From positions 175,436-239,435 of the forward strand of contig CAWFPL010000005.1 of the NCBI GenBank assembly GCA_963817785.1: a DNA stretch of 64,000 nucleotides, given 5' to 3'. The number at the start of each line of letters is the position of its first letter. Positions within the stretch are counted from its first letter, which is position 1. The DNA comes from JAKALD01 sp963817785. GTDB taxonomy: Bacteria > Pseudomonadota > Gammaproteobacteria > Burkholderiales > SG8-39. A program made the position numbers and the translations under genes. Shown piece after piece: positions 1-8,222 of this stretch. Below the pieces are notes generated by a model. It was not told where the DNA came from and did not search any database. It saw only the letters and a program-made list of their open reading frames with translations.

Positions 1-21
1 TCCGCCCTTTTCCGAAGGCTC

Positions 22-55
22 GTGTTGCAGCGCAGGTTTCTCTGCGCTGCAACAC
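22..55 (-). other. perfect 14-bp stem hairpin downstream of infB
   Basis: Positions 22-35 and 42-55 are exact reverse complements around a 6-nt loop. The hairpin lies just after the infB stop codon, in the position where rbfA usually follows in this operon. No T-tract follows on either strand, so it looks more like an mRNA-stabilising or processing hairpin than an intrinsic terminator. The structure is seen directly; its role is inferred. Confidence 0.6.
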
Positions 56-64
56 TGCGCAGTT

Positions 65-2620
65 CTACAGGCTACGCGCCACCTCGAGAACCTCGAAGAC
101 CTCGAACTGGTCGCCTTCCTTGAGGTCCTGGAAGCTCTTCAGCGACATGCCGCATTCAAAACCGGCCTTGACCTCGCGCACGTCGTCCTTGAAGCGCTTG
201 AGCGTGTCGATCTCACCAGTGTGGATCACCACGTTTTCGCGCAGCACGCGCACCTGCGCACCGCGTTTGACCTGGCCCTCGAGCACGTAGCAGCCGGCCA
301 CCGTTCCCACCTTCGAGATGCGGAACACCTGCCGCACCTCGACAAGGCCGATCACCTGCTCCTTGCGCTCGGGCGCCAGCATGCCGGACAGCGCCGCCTT
401 GATCTCTTCGACCGCGTCGTAAATGATGTTGTAGTAGCGAACCTCGATGCCGGAGGACTCGATCAGCTTGCGCGCCGTGGCGTCGGCCCGCGCATTGAAC
501 CCGATGATCACCGCACGCGATGCCAGCGCGAGGTTGACGTCGGATTCCGTGATACCGCCGACACCGGCGTGCACGACGCTCACCTTCACCTCGTCGGTCG
601 CGAGCCGCGTCAGCGCATGGACCAGCGCCTCCTGCGAGCCCTGCACGTCCGACTTGATGACCAGCGTGAGCACCTTCTTCTCGCCCTCACCCATCTGCTC
701 GAACACGTTCTCCAGCTTCGACGCCTGCTGCTTGGCGAGCTTGACGTCGCGGAATTTGCCCTGCCGGAACAGCGCGATCTCTCGCGCCTTGCGCTCGTCG
801 GCGAGCACTGCCATCTCCTCGCCCGCGTTGGGAACCTCGGACAACCCCTGAATCTCCACCGGGATCGACGGCCCTGCCGCCTGCACCGGCTTGCCGTTTT
901 CGTCCAGCATCGCGCGCACGCGCCCGTACACCGCGCCAGTGAGCACCACGTCCCCGCGCCTCAGTGTGCCCGACTGCACCAGCACGGTCGCGACCGGCCC
1001 GCGGCCCTTGTCGAGCCGCGCCTCGATCACGACGCCCCTGGCTGGCGCCTCGACCTGGGCCTTGAGCTCGAGCACCTCGGCCTGCAGGAGCACGCGCTCG
1101 AGCAGATCGTCGATGCCCTGCCCGGTCTTCGCCGACACGGCGACGATCGGCGAATCGCCGCCATACTCCTCCGGCACCACGCCGTGATTGAGCAGCTCCT
1201 GCTTGACTTTGTCCGCGTTGGCCCCCGGTTTGTCGATCTTGTTGATCGCGATCAACAGCGGGACATTGGCCGCCTTGGCATGATTGATCGCCTCGATCGT
1301 CTGCGGCATCACGCCATCGTCGGCGGCCACAACCAGGATCACGAGATCGGTCACCTGCGCCCCGCGCGCGCGCATCGCGGTGAACGCCTCGTGGCCCGGC
1401 GTGTCCAGGAACGTGACCACGCCGCGCGGGGTCTCCACGTGATAGGCCCCGATGTGCTGGGTAATTCCGCCCGCTTCGCTCGCTGCCACCTTCGTGCGGC
1501 GAATGTAGTCCAGAAGCGAGGTCTTGCCGTGGTCGACGTGGCCCATCACCGTCACCACCGGTGGACGCGCTTCCAGCGGGGTCTCGTCGACCTGTTCTGC
1601 CTCCACGAGATAGTCCTCGGGTCCGGCCAACTTCGCCGCCTTCGCCTTGTGGCCCATTTCCTCGACGACGATCATCGCGGTCTCCTGATCGAGGACCTGG
1701 TTGATCGTCACCATCGAGCCGAGCTTCATCAGCGCCTTGATCACCTCGGCCGCCTTGACCGACATCCGGTGCGCCAGCTCACCCACGGAGATCGTCTCCG
1801 GTACCGCGATCTCGCGCACCACCGGTTCCATGGGCTGTGCGAAGGTCTGCTGCTCCGCCGCCGCACTGCCCGCCGCCCGATGGCGAGTGCCGCCGCGCGC
1901 GTGCCAGCCGGCGACGCCACCGCCGAAGTCGCCCCGCGTCTTGATTGTTCGGCGCCGGACGGAGTCGTCGCGCAGCACGGTCGTCTTGGCGATCTTTTTC
2001 GGCTTCTTCTCGGCCTTTCCTTCCTCGCCTTTGGGCTTGGGCGCGTGCAGCGTGCCTTCCGTGCCCGCGAGCGCCGGCGCCGCCTGCGCCTTTTCGAGCG
2101 CCGCCTGTGCCGCACGCTCGGCCTGCTTCTGCTCGGCCTCGCGCCGCTCGCGTTCCTGCTTCTCGCGCAGCTCGGCTGCCTGCAACTCGGCGAGCTGCGC
2201 CTGGCGATGCGCCTCGGCCTCGCGCAACTCGCGCTCCCGGGCGTCGATCGTGACCGCCGCCTCGGCGCCCGCCTCCGCCGCCGGCGCCTCCGCGCCGGCT
2301 CCGAGAGGGGCACCTTCTCCGGCTTCGCGCTTCACGAACACGCGCTTCTTGCGCACCTCCACCTGGATCGTCCGCGGCTTCCCCGACGCGTCGGACTTCT
2401 TGATCTCGCTCGTCTGCTTGCGCGTGAGCGTAATCTTGGTTTTCGGCTCGATCGAGCCATGCATCTTGCGCAGGTATTCCAGGAGCCTGGACTTGTCCTG
2501 CTCGCTCAGCCAGTCCTCGGCCACGCGCTTGTCCACGCCGGCAGCGCGCAACTGCTCCAGCAGAACCGAGGGTGGAACCTTCAGCTCGCTGGCGAATTGG
2601 GCGACGCTCGTCTGGGCCAC
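65..2620 (-). CDS. infB: translation initiation factor IF-2
   Basis: IF-2 is the GTPase that brings initiator fMet-tRNA to the 30S subunit and promotes 50S joining. The 851-residue protein has the usual N-terminal IF2 domain, a long charged Ala/Glu/Arg-rich linker, and the G domain near residue 358 with GHVDHGKT (G1), DTPGHE (G3) and NKID (G4), followed by domains II-IV. I chose the GTG at 2618-2620, giving the family start VAQTSVAQFA, because an AAGGAG Shine-Dalgarno precedes it. The longer in-frame ATG at 2662 lies inside nusA. Only 1 nt separates it from the nusA stop, so it is co-transcribed in the rimP-nusA-infB operon. Confidence 0.97.
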   Translation of the reverse strand: MAQTSVAQFASELKVPPSVLLEQLRAAGVDKRVAEDWLSEQDKSRLLEYLRKMHGSIEPKTKITLTRKQTSEIKKSDASGKPRTIQVEVRKKRVFVKREAGEGAPLGAGAEAPAAEAGAEAAVTIDARERELREAEAHRQAQLAELQAAELREKQERERREAEQKQAERAAQAALEKAQAAPALAGTEGTLHAPKPKGEEGKAEKKPKKIAKTTVLRDDSVRRRTIKTRGDFGGGVAGWHARGGTRHRAAGSAAAEQQTFAQPMEPVVREIAVPETISVGELAHRMSVKAAEVIKALMKLGSMVTINQVLDQETAMIVVEEMGHKAKAAKLAGPEDYLVEAEQVDETPLEARPPVVTVMGHVDHGKTSLLDYIRRTKVAASEAGGITQHIGAYHVETPRGVVTFLDTPGHEAFTAMRARGAQVTDLVILVVAADDGVMPQTIEAINHAKAANVPLLIAINKIDKPGANADKVKQELLNHGVVPEEYGGDSPIVAVSAKTGQGIDDLLERVLLQAEVLELKAQVEAPARGVVIEARLDKGRGPVATVLVQSGTLRRGDVVLTGAVYGRVRAMLDENGKPVQAAGPSIPVEIQGLSEVPNAGEEMAVLADERKAREIALFRQGKFRDVKLAKQQASKLENVFEQMGEGEKKVLTLVIKSDVQGSQEALVHALTRLATDEVKVSVVHAGVGGITESDVNLALASRAVIIGFNARADATARKLIESSGIEVRYYNIIYDAVEEIKAALSGMLAPERKEQVIGLVEVRQVFRISKVGTVAGCYVLEGQVKRGAQVRVLRENVVIHTGEIDTLKRFKDDVREVKAGFECGMSLKSFQDLKEGDQFEVFEVLEVARSL

Positions 2621-2621
2621 G

Positions 2622-4127
2622 TTAGGAAGTCTCCTTCTGTTCTTCGCCTGGCTCTTCGGCAAACCAGTGTGCGCGCGCGGCCATGATCAGCGTCTTGGCG
2701 CGCTCGGCGTCGACGCCGGTCATCTCCGAAAGCTCGTCCACAGCGAGGTCGGCCAGATCGTCGCGCGTGCGCACGCCGTTTTCCGCCAGTTTCGCCGCAA
2801 GCTGGCTGTCCATGCCTTCAAGCTTGAGCAGGTCCTGCTCCACGCCCTCGACCTTTTCCTCGCTCGCGATCGCCTGCACCAGCAAAGCATTGCGCGCGCG
2901 GCTGCGCAGCTCGTTGACCGTGTCCTCGTCGAACGCCTCGATCTCCATCATCTCCTGGATCGGCACGTAGGCGATTTCCTCGAGTGTCGAGAAACCCTCC
3001 TGGCTCAGGATGTTGGCAACCTCCTCGTCGACGTCGAGCCGCCCCATGAACAGCTCGCGCAGGCGCCCGGACTCCTCTTCCTGCTTCTTGACCGATTCCT
3101 CCTCGGTCATGAGGTTGATTGTCCAGCCGGTGAGCTCGGATGCCAGCCGCACGTTCTGGCCGCTGCGGCCGATCGCGATGGCAAGGTTCTCCTCGTCCAC
3201 CACCACGTCCATCGCATGCTTTTCCTCGTCGACCACGATCGAGGTCACTTCGGCCGGCGCCAGCGCGCCGATCACGAACTGCGCCGGGTCCGCCGACCAG
3301 AGCACGATGTCCACCCGCTCGCCCGCCAGCTCCTGCGTGACCGCCTGGACGCGAGAACCGCGCATGCCCACGCAGGTGCCGATCGGATCGATGCGCTTGT
3401 CGAGCGAGTGCACCGCGATCTTCGCGCGCACCCCGGGATCGCGCGCTGCCGACTTGATCTCGAGCAGCCCCTCTTCGATCTCGGGGACCTCGAGCTCGAA
3501 CAATTTCATGATGAACTGCGGCGCGGTGCGCGACAGGATGAGCTGCGGGCCGCGCGCAGCGCGATCGATCTTCATCACCCAGGCGCGCACTCGGTCGCCC
3601 AGACGCAGATTCTCCTTCGGGATCATCTGCTCGCGCGGCAGCAGCGCCTCGAGCCGGCCCGATTCCACGATCGCGCTGCCGCGCTCCATGCGCTTGACCG
3701 TCCCGGTGACCAACTCGTCTCCGCGCGACAGGAAGTCGTTCAGGATCTGCTCGCGCTCGGCGTCGCGGATGCGCTGCAGGATCACCTGCTTGGCGGTCTG
3801 GGCGCCGATGCGGCCGAATTCGATCGGCTCCAGCGGCTCCTCGACAAAGTCCTCGAGCTTGATCTCCGGATTGCGCTGTAGTGCCTCGGAAAGCGCGATT
3901 TGCGCCGGGGGCAGCTCGATCGCGTCGTCCGGAACCACCTTCCAGCGGCGGAACGACTCGAAGTTGCCGGTGTTGCGGTCGACTGCGACGCGCACCTCGA
4001 CCTCCTCCGGGAAGCGCTTCTTGGTCGCCGACGCGAGCGCCATCTCGAGCGCGCCGAACACCACGTCGCGGTTGACATTCTTCTCGCGGGCCAGCGCGTC
4101 CACGAGCAGCAAAATCTCACGACTCAT
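2622..4127 (-). CDS. nusA: transcription termination/antitermination factor NusA
   Basis: NusA binds RNA polymerase and nascent RNA to modulate pausing, termination and antitermination. The 501-residue protein starts MSREILLLVDALAREKNV, the typical N-terminal polymerase-binding domain. S1 and two KH RNA-binding regions follow, then two C-terminal acidic helix-hairpin repeats (two DLLKLEGMDS-like units), as in long proteobacterial NusA. I chose ATG 4127 on homology; the longer frame adds only MGGSA. A G-rich stretch lies just upstream as a weak ribosome site. The gene sits between rimP (18 nt upstream) and infB (1 nt downstream). Confidence 0.97.
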   Translation of the reverse strand: MSREILLLVDALAREKNVNRDVVFGALEMALASATKKRFPEEVEVRVAVDRNTGNFESFRRWKVVPDDAIELPPAQIALSEALQRNPEIKLEDFVEEPLEPIEFGRIGAQTAKQVILQRIRDAEREQILNDFLSRGDELVTGTVKRMERGSAIVESGRLEALLPREQMIPKENLRLGDRVRAWVMKIDRAARGPQLILSRTAPQFIMKLFELEVPEIEEGLLEIKSAARDPGVRAKIAVHSLDKRIDPIGTCVGMRGSRVQAVTQELAGERVDIVLWSADPAQFVIGALAPAEVTSIVVDEEKHAMDVVVDEENLAIAIGRSGQNVRLASELTGWTINLMTEEESVKKQEEESGRLRELFMGRLDVDEEVANILSQEGFSTLEEIAYVPIQEMMEIEAFDEDTVNELRSRARNALLVQAIASEEKVEGVEQDLLKLEGMDSQLAAKLAENGVRTRDDLADLAVDELSEMTGVDAERAKTLIMAARAHWFAEEPGEEQKETS

Positions 4128-4145
4128 TGCAGAACCCCCCACAAC

Positions 4146-4580
4146 TCACAGATCCGGAACGAGCCGCGCCCGCTCCATGCTTTCCAGCTCCAGTGCCACG
4201 GTCCGGCCCTCGACGTCGAGCGTCGCCACGCCCGCGTCCGCGCCGCGCAACGTGCCGACGAAGCGCCGCCGCCCGCTCGCATCCGGCCGGCGCATCCGGA
4301 CATCGATTTTCTGGCCCGCGAAGCGCGCGAAATCCTCCGCCTTGCGCAGCGGCCGATCCAGGCCCGGCGAGGACACTTCGAGCCGATCGTAGTCCACCCC
4401 TTCCACCGCGAACACATGGGTCAGGTGCCGGCTGACGTCGGCGCAGTCGTCGACCGTAATGCCGCCCGGCTTGTCGATGAAAATGCGCACCAGCCGGCCA
4501 TGGTTGGACACCTGGGCGTCCACCAACTCGAACCCCATACCCGCCACAGCGGGCTCGATCATGCCTGCCAATGCCGCCAT
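4146..4580 (-). CDS. rimP: ribosome maturation factor RimP
   Basis: RimP is a small-subunit assembly factor. The 144-residue protein has the N-terminal alpha/beta domain (FIDKPGGITVDDC, VSSPGLDRPL motif near residues 60-75) and the C-terminal SH3-like domain. Start ATG 4580 is preceded by ACGGAG 6 nt upstream. Upstream in-frame codons to 4625 run through the leader terminator and are rejected. It is the first gene of the rimP-nusA-infB operon. Confidence 0.95.
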   Translation of the reverse strand: MAALAGMIEPAVAGMGFELVDAQVSNHGRLVRIFIDKPGGITVDDCADVSRHLTHVFAVEGVDYDRLEVSSPGLDRPLRKAEDFARFAGQKIDVRMRRPDASGRRRFVGTLRGADAGVATLDVEGRTVALELESMERARLVPDL

Positions 4581-4601
4581 CGCTCCGTTTTCGGCTGCGC
4601 A

Positions 4602-4625
4602 AATAAAAAATGGGCCGAAGCCCAT
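4602..4625 (-). terminator. UUCG hairpin plus U-tract in the rimP leader (possible attenuator)
   Basis: On the minus strand a 6-bp stem ATGGGC/GCCCAT closes a TTCG tetraloop and is followed at once by TTTTTTATTT, a classic intrinsic terminator. It lies about 70 nt after the rluB stop and about 20 nt before the rimP start. It could end the rluB message, or act as a leader attenuator if transcription starts at the candidate promoter at 4637-4667. The structure is seen; the regulatory role is inferred. Confidence 0.8.
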
Positions 4626-4636
4626 CCCTGAAACAT

Positions 4637-4667
4637 TTGAAGTTTAACAGCTTTTCGTCCGCGAAAC
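4637..4667 (-). promoter_or_regulatory. candidate sigma-70 promoter for rimP operon
   Basis: On the minus strand a weak -35 (TTGTTT) and a -10-like TAAACT are about 17 nt apart, between the rluB stop and the leader terminator. Each hexamer matches the consensus at only 3-4 positions, so the call rests mostly on position. If real, it makes the 4602-4625 hairpin part of the rimP leader. Confidence 0.35.
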
Positions 4668-4694
4668 AATGTTTGCGGGGCACCACAGCGGGGG

Positions 4695-5633
4695 TCAGGC
4701 GAGCAGCCCTTTGACCTCCTCCGGGCTCAATTCGCGCCAGCGGCCCGGCCGCAGATCGCGCGCCAGGGTCAGTGGACCGAAGCGCACCCTGATCAGCCGG
4801 CTGACCTGTTGTCCAACCGCTTCGAATAGGCGCCGCACCTCGCGGTTGCGGCCCTCGCGCAAGCTGACCCGGTACCAGCGGTTGGCGCCGCCGCGCGAAG
4901 ACTCTTCCATCGGCTCCAGCCGCTCGAAGCGCGCCGTGCCGTCCGGCAACCGCACACCGGCAAGCAGGCGCCGGTGCTGGTAGGGCAGGAGCTCGCCGCG
5001 CACCCGCGCCGCATACTCGCGCACGAACGCGTGGCGGGGATGCATCAAGCGATTGGCGAGCTCGCCGGAGTCGGTCAGCAGGAGCAGGCCCGAGGTATTC
5101 AGATCGAGCCGCCCCACCGCGATCCAGCGTGCGCCGCGCAGAGCCGGCAGGCGCGCAAACACCGTGTCCCGGCCTTGAGGATCGTCGCGCGTGACCAGCT
5201 CTCCCTCGGGCTTGTGATAGGCGATTACCCGCGGCAGAGCCCCCTCCGCACGGCCGAGAACCACAGGCTTGCCATCGACCTCGATGATTTCGGAAAGCGC
5301 GGCCTTGTCCCCGAGGCGGGCAGGCCGCCCCCCGAGGGTCACGCGGCCGGCCGCGATCCAGGCCTCGATCTGCCGGCGCGACCCGAGACCGGCCTCGGCG
5401 AGGAGCTTCTGCAGTCGCTCGGCGGGCGCGCCGGAACGCAGGGGTGAGGGCCGCTCGACCCCCGCCCCCCCAGTGGAACGCGGGGGTGAGAACCGCTCGA
5501 CCCCCGCCCCCCCTCTAGGCGGTGCGGGCAGCCGCCGACTCGGCGGCTGCGCCGGAGTCGTCCGGCGCGCCGGTCTGCGCAGCGGGCTCTGGGGGCGTTT
5601 GGGCGGGCGTTTCTTGGGGCGTGGCGGGTTCAA
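4695..5633 (-). CDS. rluB: 23S rRNA pseudouridine synthase (RluB/RsuA family)
   Basis: This enzyme isomerises a uridine in 23S rRNA to pseudouridine. An S4 RNA-binding domain (AERLQKLLAEAGLGSRRQIE) is followed by the catalytic domain with the family motif GRLDLNTSGLLLLTDSGEL, whose Asp is catalytic. The start is uncertain: no ATG or GTG lies between the scpB stop and the S4 domain. The best candidate is TTG 5633, with a GAGGAC ribosome site 8 nt upstream, giving a Lys/Arg/Pro-rich N-terminus and a 119-nt overlap with scpB. The linker contains two 14-residue repeats (GVERFSPPRS/GVERPSPLRS) encoded by a 42-bp tandem duplication. Confidence 0.88.
   Translation of the reverse strand: MNPPRPKKRPPKRPQSPLRRPARRTTPAQPPSRRLPAPPRGGAGVERFSPPRSTGGAGVERPSPLRSGAPAERLQKLLAEAGLGSRRQIEAWIAAGRVTLGGRPARLGDKAALSEIIEVDGKPVVLGRAEGALPRVIAYHKPEGELVTRDDPQGRDTVFARLPALRGARWIAVGRLDLNTSGLLLLTDSGELANRLMHPRHAFVREYAARVRGELLPYQHRRLLAGVRLPDGTARFERLEPMEESSRGGANRWYRVSLREGRNREVRRLFEAVGQQVSRLIRVRFGPLTLARDLRPGRWRELSPEEVKGLLA
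5433..5516. repeat. 42-bp tandem duplication in rluB
   Basis: Units 5433-5474 and 5475-5516 align with a period of 42 bp and only a few mismatches. Because 42 is a multiple of three the frame is kept, adding a 14-residue repeat to the disordered linker of RluB just after the scpB stop codon. This appears to be a local replication-slippage duplication. Confidence 0.85.
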
Positions 5634-6162
5634 GCTGCAAAGTCCTCGCGATCTCCTCGAGCGCCGGCAACTCCTCCAGGGAGCGCAGGCCGAGGTCGTC
5701 GAGGAACCTCCTCGTGGTGGCGTAAAGCGCCGGACGCCCAGGCGTGTCACGGTGACCGACGGCATCGATCCAGCCGCGATTCTCGAGCGTCTGGATGATC
5801 TGGGCCGACACCGTGACGCCGCGGATGTCTTCGATGTCGCCGCGTGTCACCGGCTGGCGATACGCGATGATCGCCAGGGTCTCCATCACCGCTCGCGAAT
5901 AGCGCGGTGGGCGTTCCTGATTGAGGCGTTCGACGAAGGGCTGGAACTCGGGCCGCGTCTGGAAACGCCAGCCGCTGGCCAGATTGACCAGCTCGACCGC
6001 GCGGCCGCCCCATTCCTCGCGCAGCTCGCCGAGCAGACGCCGCAGCGTGTCGGCGCCGATCTCCTCGTCGAACAGGCGCCTCAAGTCGGCGAGCGACAGC
6101 GGTTCCGGGGACGCGAGCAGCGCCGCCTCGATAACGCGCCGGGCTTCAATGGGACTCAGCAT
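5515..6162 (-). CDS. scpB: segregation and condensation protein B
   Basis: ScpB is the winged-helix kleisin partner that works with ScpA and SMC in chromosome condensation. The 215-residue protein has two winged-helix domains (IEAALLASPEPLSLADLRRL; METLAIIAYRQPVTRGDIED) and a low-complexity Ala/Pro/Glu C-terminal tail. The part of the gene coding the tail is overlapped in another frame by the likely rluB start. It overlaps the 3' end of scpA by 17 nt, implying translational coupling. Confidence 0.95.
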   Translation of the reverse strand: MLSPIEARRVIEAALLASPEPLSLADLRRLFDEEIGADTLRRLLGELREEWGGRAVELVNLASGWRFQTRPEFQPFVERLNQERPPRYSRAVMETLAIIAYRQPVTRGDIEDIRGVTVSAQIIQTLENRGWIDAVGHRDTPGRPALYATTRRFLDDLGLRSLEELPALEEIARTLQLEPATPQETPAQTPPEPAAQTGAPDDSGAAAESAAARTA

Positions 6163-6958
6163 GGGCCAATTTTACGTAGATCGGCGCGAAACATTCGGCC
6201 TGAGTGATGTCGATCAGGGTCTCGCGGCCGAGCTCGAGCAGCGCGAGCAGCGTCACCACCAGCACCGGGACGCCGCGCTGCGGCTCGAACAGCTCCGAGA
6301 ACAGGGCGAGGCGCTGTTCCTGCAGGCGGCGCAGGATCCGGCTCATGTGCTCGCGCACCGAAAGCTCCTCGCGTGTCACGCGGTGGTGCGCCGCCAGCCG
6401 CGCGCGGCCGAGCAGGGCGCGCCAGGCCTCCGCCAGATCCTGGGCGTTGACCTCCGGCAGGCGCTCGGTGACGGTCTTCTCGATCCACACCGAGATCGCA
6501 ACCACGTCGCGTCCGACCTGCGGCAGCTCGTCGAGCCTGTGCGCCGCTTGCTTGATCTGCTCGTACTCGAGCAGGCGACGCACCAGCTCGGCACGCGGGT
6601 CCCGCTCCTCCTCTTCGAGCGCGGGCGGTCGCGGCAGGAGCATGCGTGACTTGATTGCCATCAGCATCGCCGCCATGACCAGATATTCGGCGGCCAGCTC
6701 GAGGTTCTTCTTGCGCATCATCTCGACGTATTCCAGGTACTGCCGCGTGAGCGGCGCCATCGGAATGTCGAGGATATCGAGGTTCTGCCTGCGGATCAGG
6801 TACAGCAGCAGATCGAGAGGCCCCTCGAATGCGTCGAGGATCACCTCGAGCGCGTCCGGCGGGATGTACAGATCCTGCGGCAGCTCGATCATCGGCTCGC
6901 CGTAGAGCCTTGCAACCGGCGCCAGGGTCTCGGTCACGTGCGCTGTCTCGCCACCCAT
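6146..6958 (-). CDS. scpA: segregation and condensation protein A
   Basis: ScpA is the kleisin subunit of the SMC-ScpAB condensin. The sequence shows the N-terminal FEGPLDLLLYLIRRQNLDI motif, the MAPLTRQYLEYVE segment, and the C-terminal winged-helix (ALLALLELGRETLIDITQ). I chose ATG 6958 over GTG 6973 and over the internal ATG at 6892; none has a clear ribosome site. It lies about 48 nt after trpS and overlaps scpB, forming one operon. Confidence 0.93.
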   Translation of the reverse strand: MGGETAHVTETLAPVARLYGEPMIELPQDLYIPPDALEVILDAFEGPLDLLLYLIRRQNLDILDIPMAPLTRQYLEYVEMMRKKNLELAAEYLVMAAMLMAIKSRMLLPRPPALEEEERDPRAELVRRLLEYEQIKQAAHRLDELPQVGRDVVAISVWIEKTVTERLPEVNAQDLAEAWRALLGRARLAAHHRVTREELSVREHMSRILRRLQEQRLALFSELFEPQRGVPVLVVTLLALLELGRETLIDITQAECFAPIYVKLAHAESH

Positions 6959-7006
6959 GGTTCGCGCTTGCACCGGCGCTGCGCGCGTCGCACGCGTCGC
7001 GGCTGT

Positions 7007-8209
7007 TCAGCCATAGGTGAGGCCCATCGCCTCGCGCACGTCGCGCATCGTCTCGGCAGCCAGGTTCCTCGACTTGTCACAGCCGTCGGCGATGATGCTC
7101 TTCACCAGCGTCGGATCGTCGAGGTAGGCCTGCGCCCGGTCGCGCATCGGCGCCAGCTCGGCGAGTACCGAATCGATCACCGGCTGCTTGCATTCGAGGC
7201 AGCCGATTCCTGCGCTGGTGCAGCCTTTCCACACCCAGTCGCGCCGCGCCTCGTCGGAGTACACCAGGTGCAGCTGCCAGACCGGGCAGAGCTCGGGATT
7301 GCCCGGGTCGCCGCGCTTGATGCGCGCCGGATCGGTCGGCATGGTGCGCACCTTCTTCGCCACCGATTCCGGCTCCTCGCGCAGGCCGATCGCGTTGCCG
7401 TAGGACTTGGACATCTTCTGCCCGTCCAGCCCCGGCATGCGCGAGGCTTCGGTGAGCAGCGCCTCGGGCTCAACCAGGATCTTCTTGCCGCTGCCCTCGA
7501 GCCAGCCGTACAGACGCTCGCGGTCGCCACGCGACAGGTTCTGCTGCTCTTCGAGCAGTGCCTGCGCGCGCTGCAGCGCCTCCGCGTCGCCCTGCTCCAG
7601 GAACTTGGTGCGCAGGTCGTTGAACAGGCGTGCCTTCTTGGACCCCATCTTCTTCACGGCCGCCTTGGCCTTGTCCTCGAAGCCCGGCTCGCGGCCATAG
7701 AGATGGTTGAAGCGGCGCGCGATCTCGCGCGTGAACTCGACGTGCGGCACCTGATCGGCACCGACCGGAACGTACCTCGCGCGGTAGATCAGAATGTCGG
7801 CGGACTGCAGCAGCGGATAGCCCAGGAAGCCGTAGGTCGACAGATCGCGGTCGGAGAGCTTTTCCTGCTGGTCCTTGTAGGTGGGCACGCGCTCCAGCCA
7901 ACCGAGCGGCGTCATCATCGACAGCAACAGGTGAAGCTCCGCGTGCTCGGGAATATGCGACTGGATGAACAGCACCGCCTGGTTCGGGTCGATGCCCGCC
8001 GCGAGCCAGTCGACGACCATGTCCCAGGCGTTCTTCTCCACCTCGCCCGGGGTCTCGTAGTCGGTGGTCAGCGCATGCCAGTCGGCCACGAAAAACAGGC
8101 ACGGGTACTCGGACTGCAGCTTCACCCAGTTCTTCAGCACGCCGTGATAGTGCCCCAAGTGCAGGGCGCCGGTCGGTCGCATGCCGGACAGGACGCGGGT
8201 TTCGTACAT
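7007..8209 (-). CDS. trpS: tryptophanyl-tRNA synthetase
   Basis: This class I synthetase charges tRNA-Trp with tryptophan using ATP. The 400-residue protein carries the HIGH-type motif LHLGH at residues 16-20 and the KMSKS loop near residue 265 (DGQKMSKSYGN). Its length matches the longer TrpS subgroup with an insert between the two motifs. The insert and C-terminal part contain Cys-rich GCTSAGIGCLEC. Start ATG 8209 is 13 nt after the upstream protease stop. Confidence 0.97.
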   Translation of the reverse strand: MYETRVLSGMRPTGALHLGHYHGVLKNWVKLQSEYPCLFFVADWHALTTDYETPGEVEKNAWDMVVDWLAAGIDPNQAVLFIQSHIPEHAELHLLLSMMTPLGWLERVPTYKDQQEKLSDRDLSTYGFLGYPLLQSADILIYRARYVPVGADQVPHVEFTREIARRFNHLYGREPGFEDKAKAAVKKMGSKKARLFNDLRTKFLEQGDAEALQRAQALLEEQQNLSRGDRERLYGWLEGSGKKILVEPEALLTEASRMPGLDGQKMSKSYGNAIGLREEPESVAKKVRTMPTDPARIKRGDPGNPELCPVWQLHLVYSDEARRDWVWKGCTSAGIGCLECKQPVIDSVLAELAPMRDRAQAYLDDPTLVKSIIADGCDKSRNLAAETMRDVREAMGLTYG

Positions 8210-8222
8210 GGCGTTCAGCCCC

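Noticed and set aside
221..2686. Long plus-strand frame of 821 codons opposite infB
   Set aside because: It is an antisense shadow of a high-GC gene: composition is His/Arg/Leu-rich and matches no family, while the minus strand codes an unmistakable IF-2.
1701..3881. Plus-strand frame of 726 codons across infB and nusA
   Set aside because: It spans two well-recognised minus-strand genes and their junction and has no family resemblance.
5433..5516. Possible CRISPR-like short repeat array
   Set aside because: There are only two directly abutting 42-bp units with no spacers, and they are coding.
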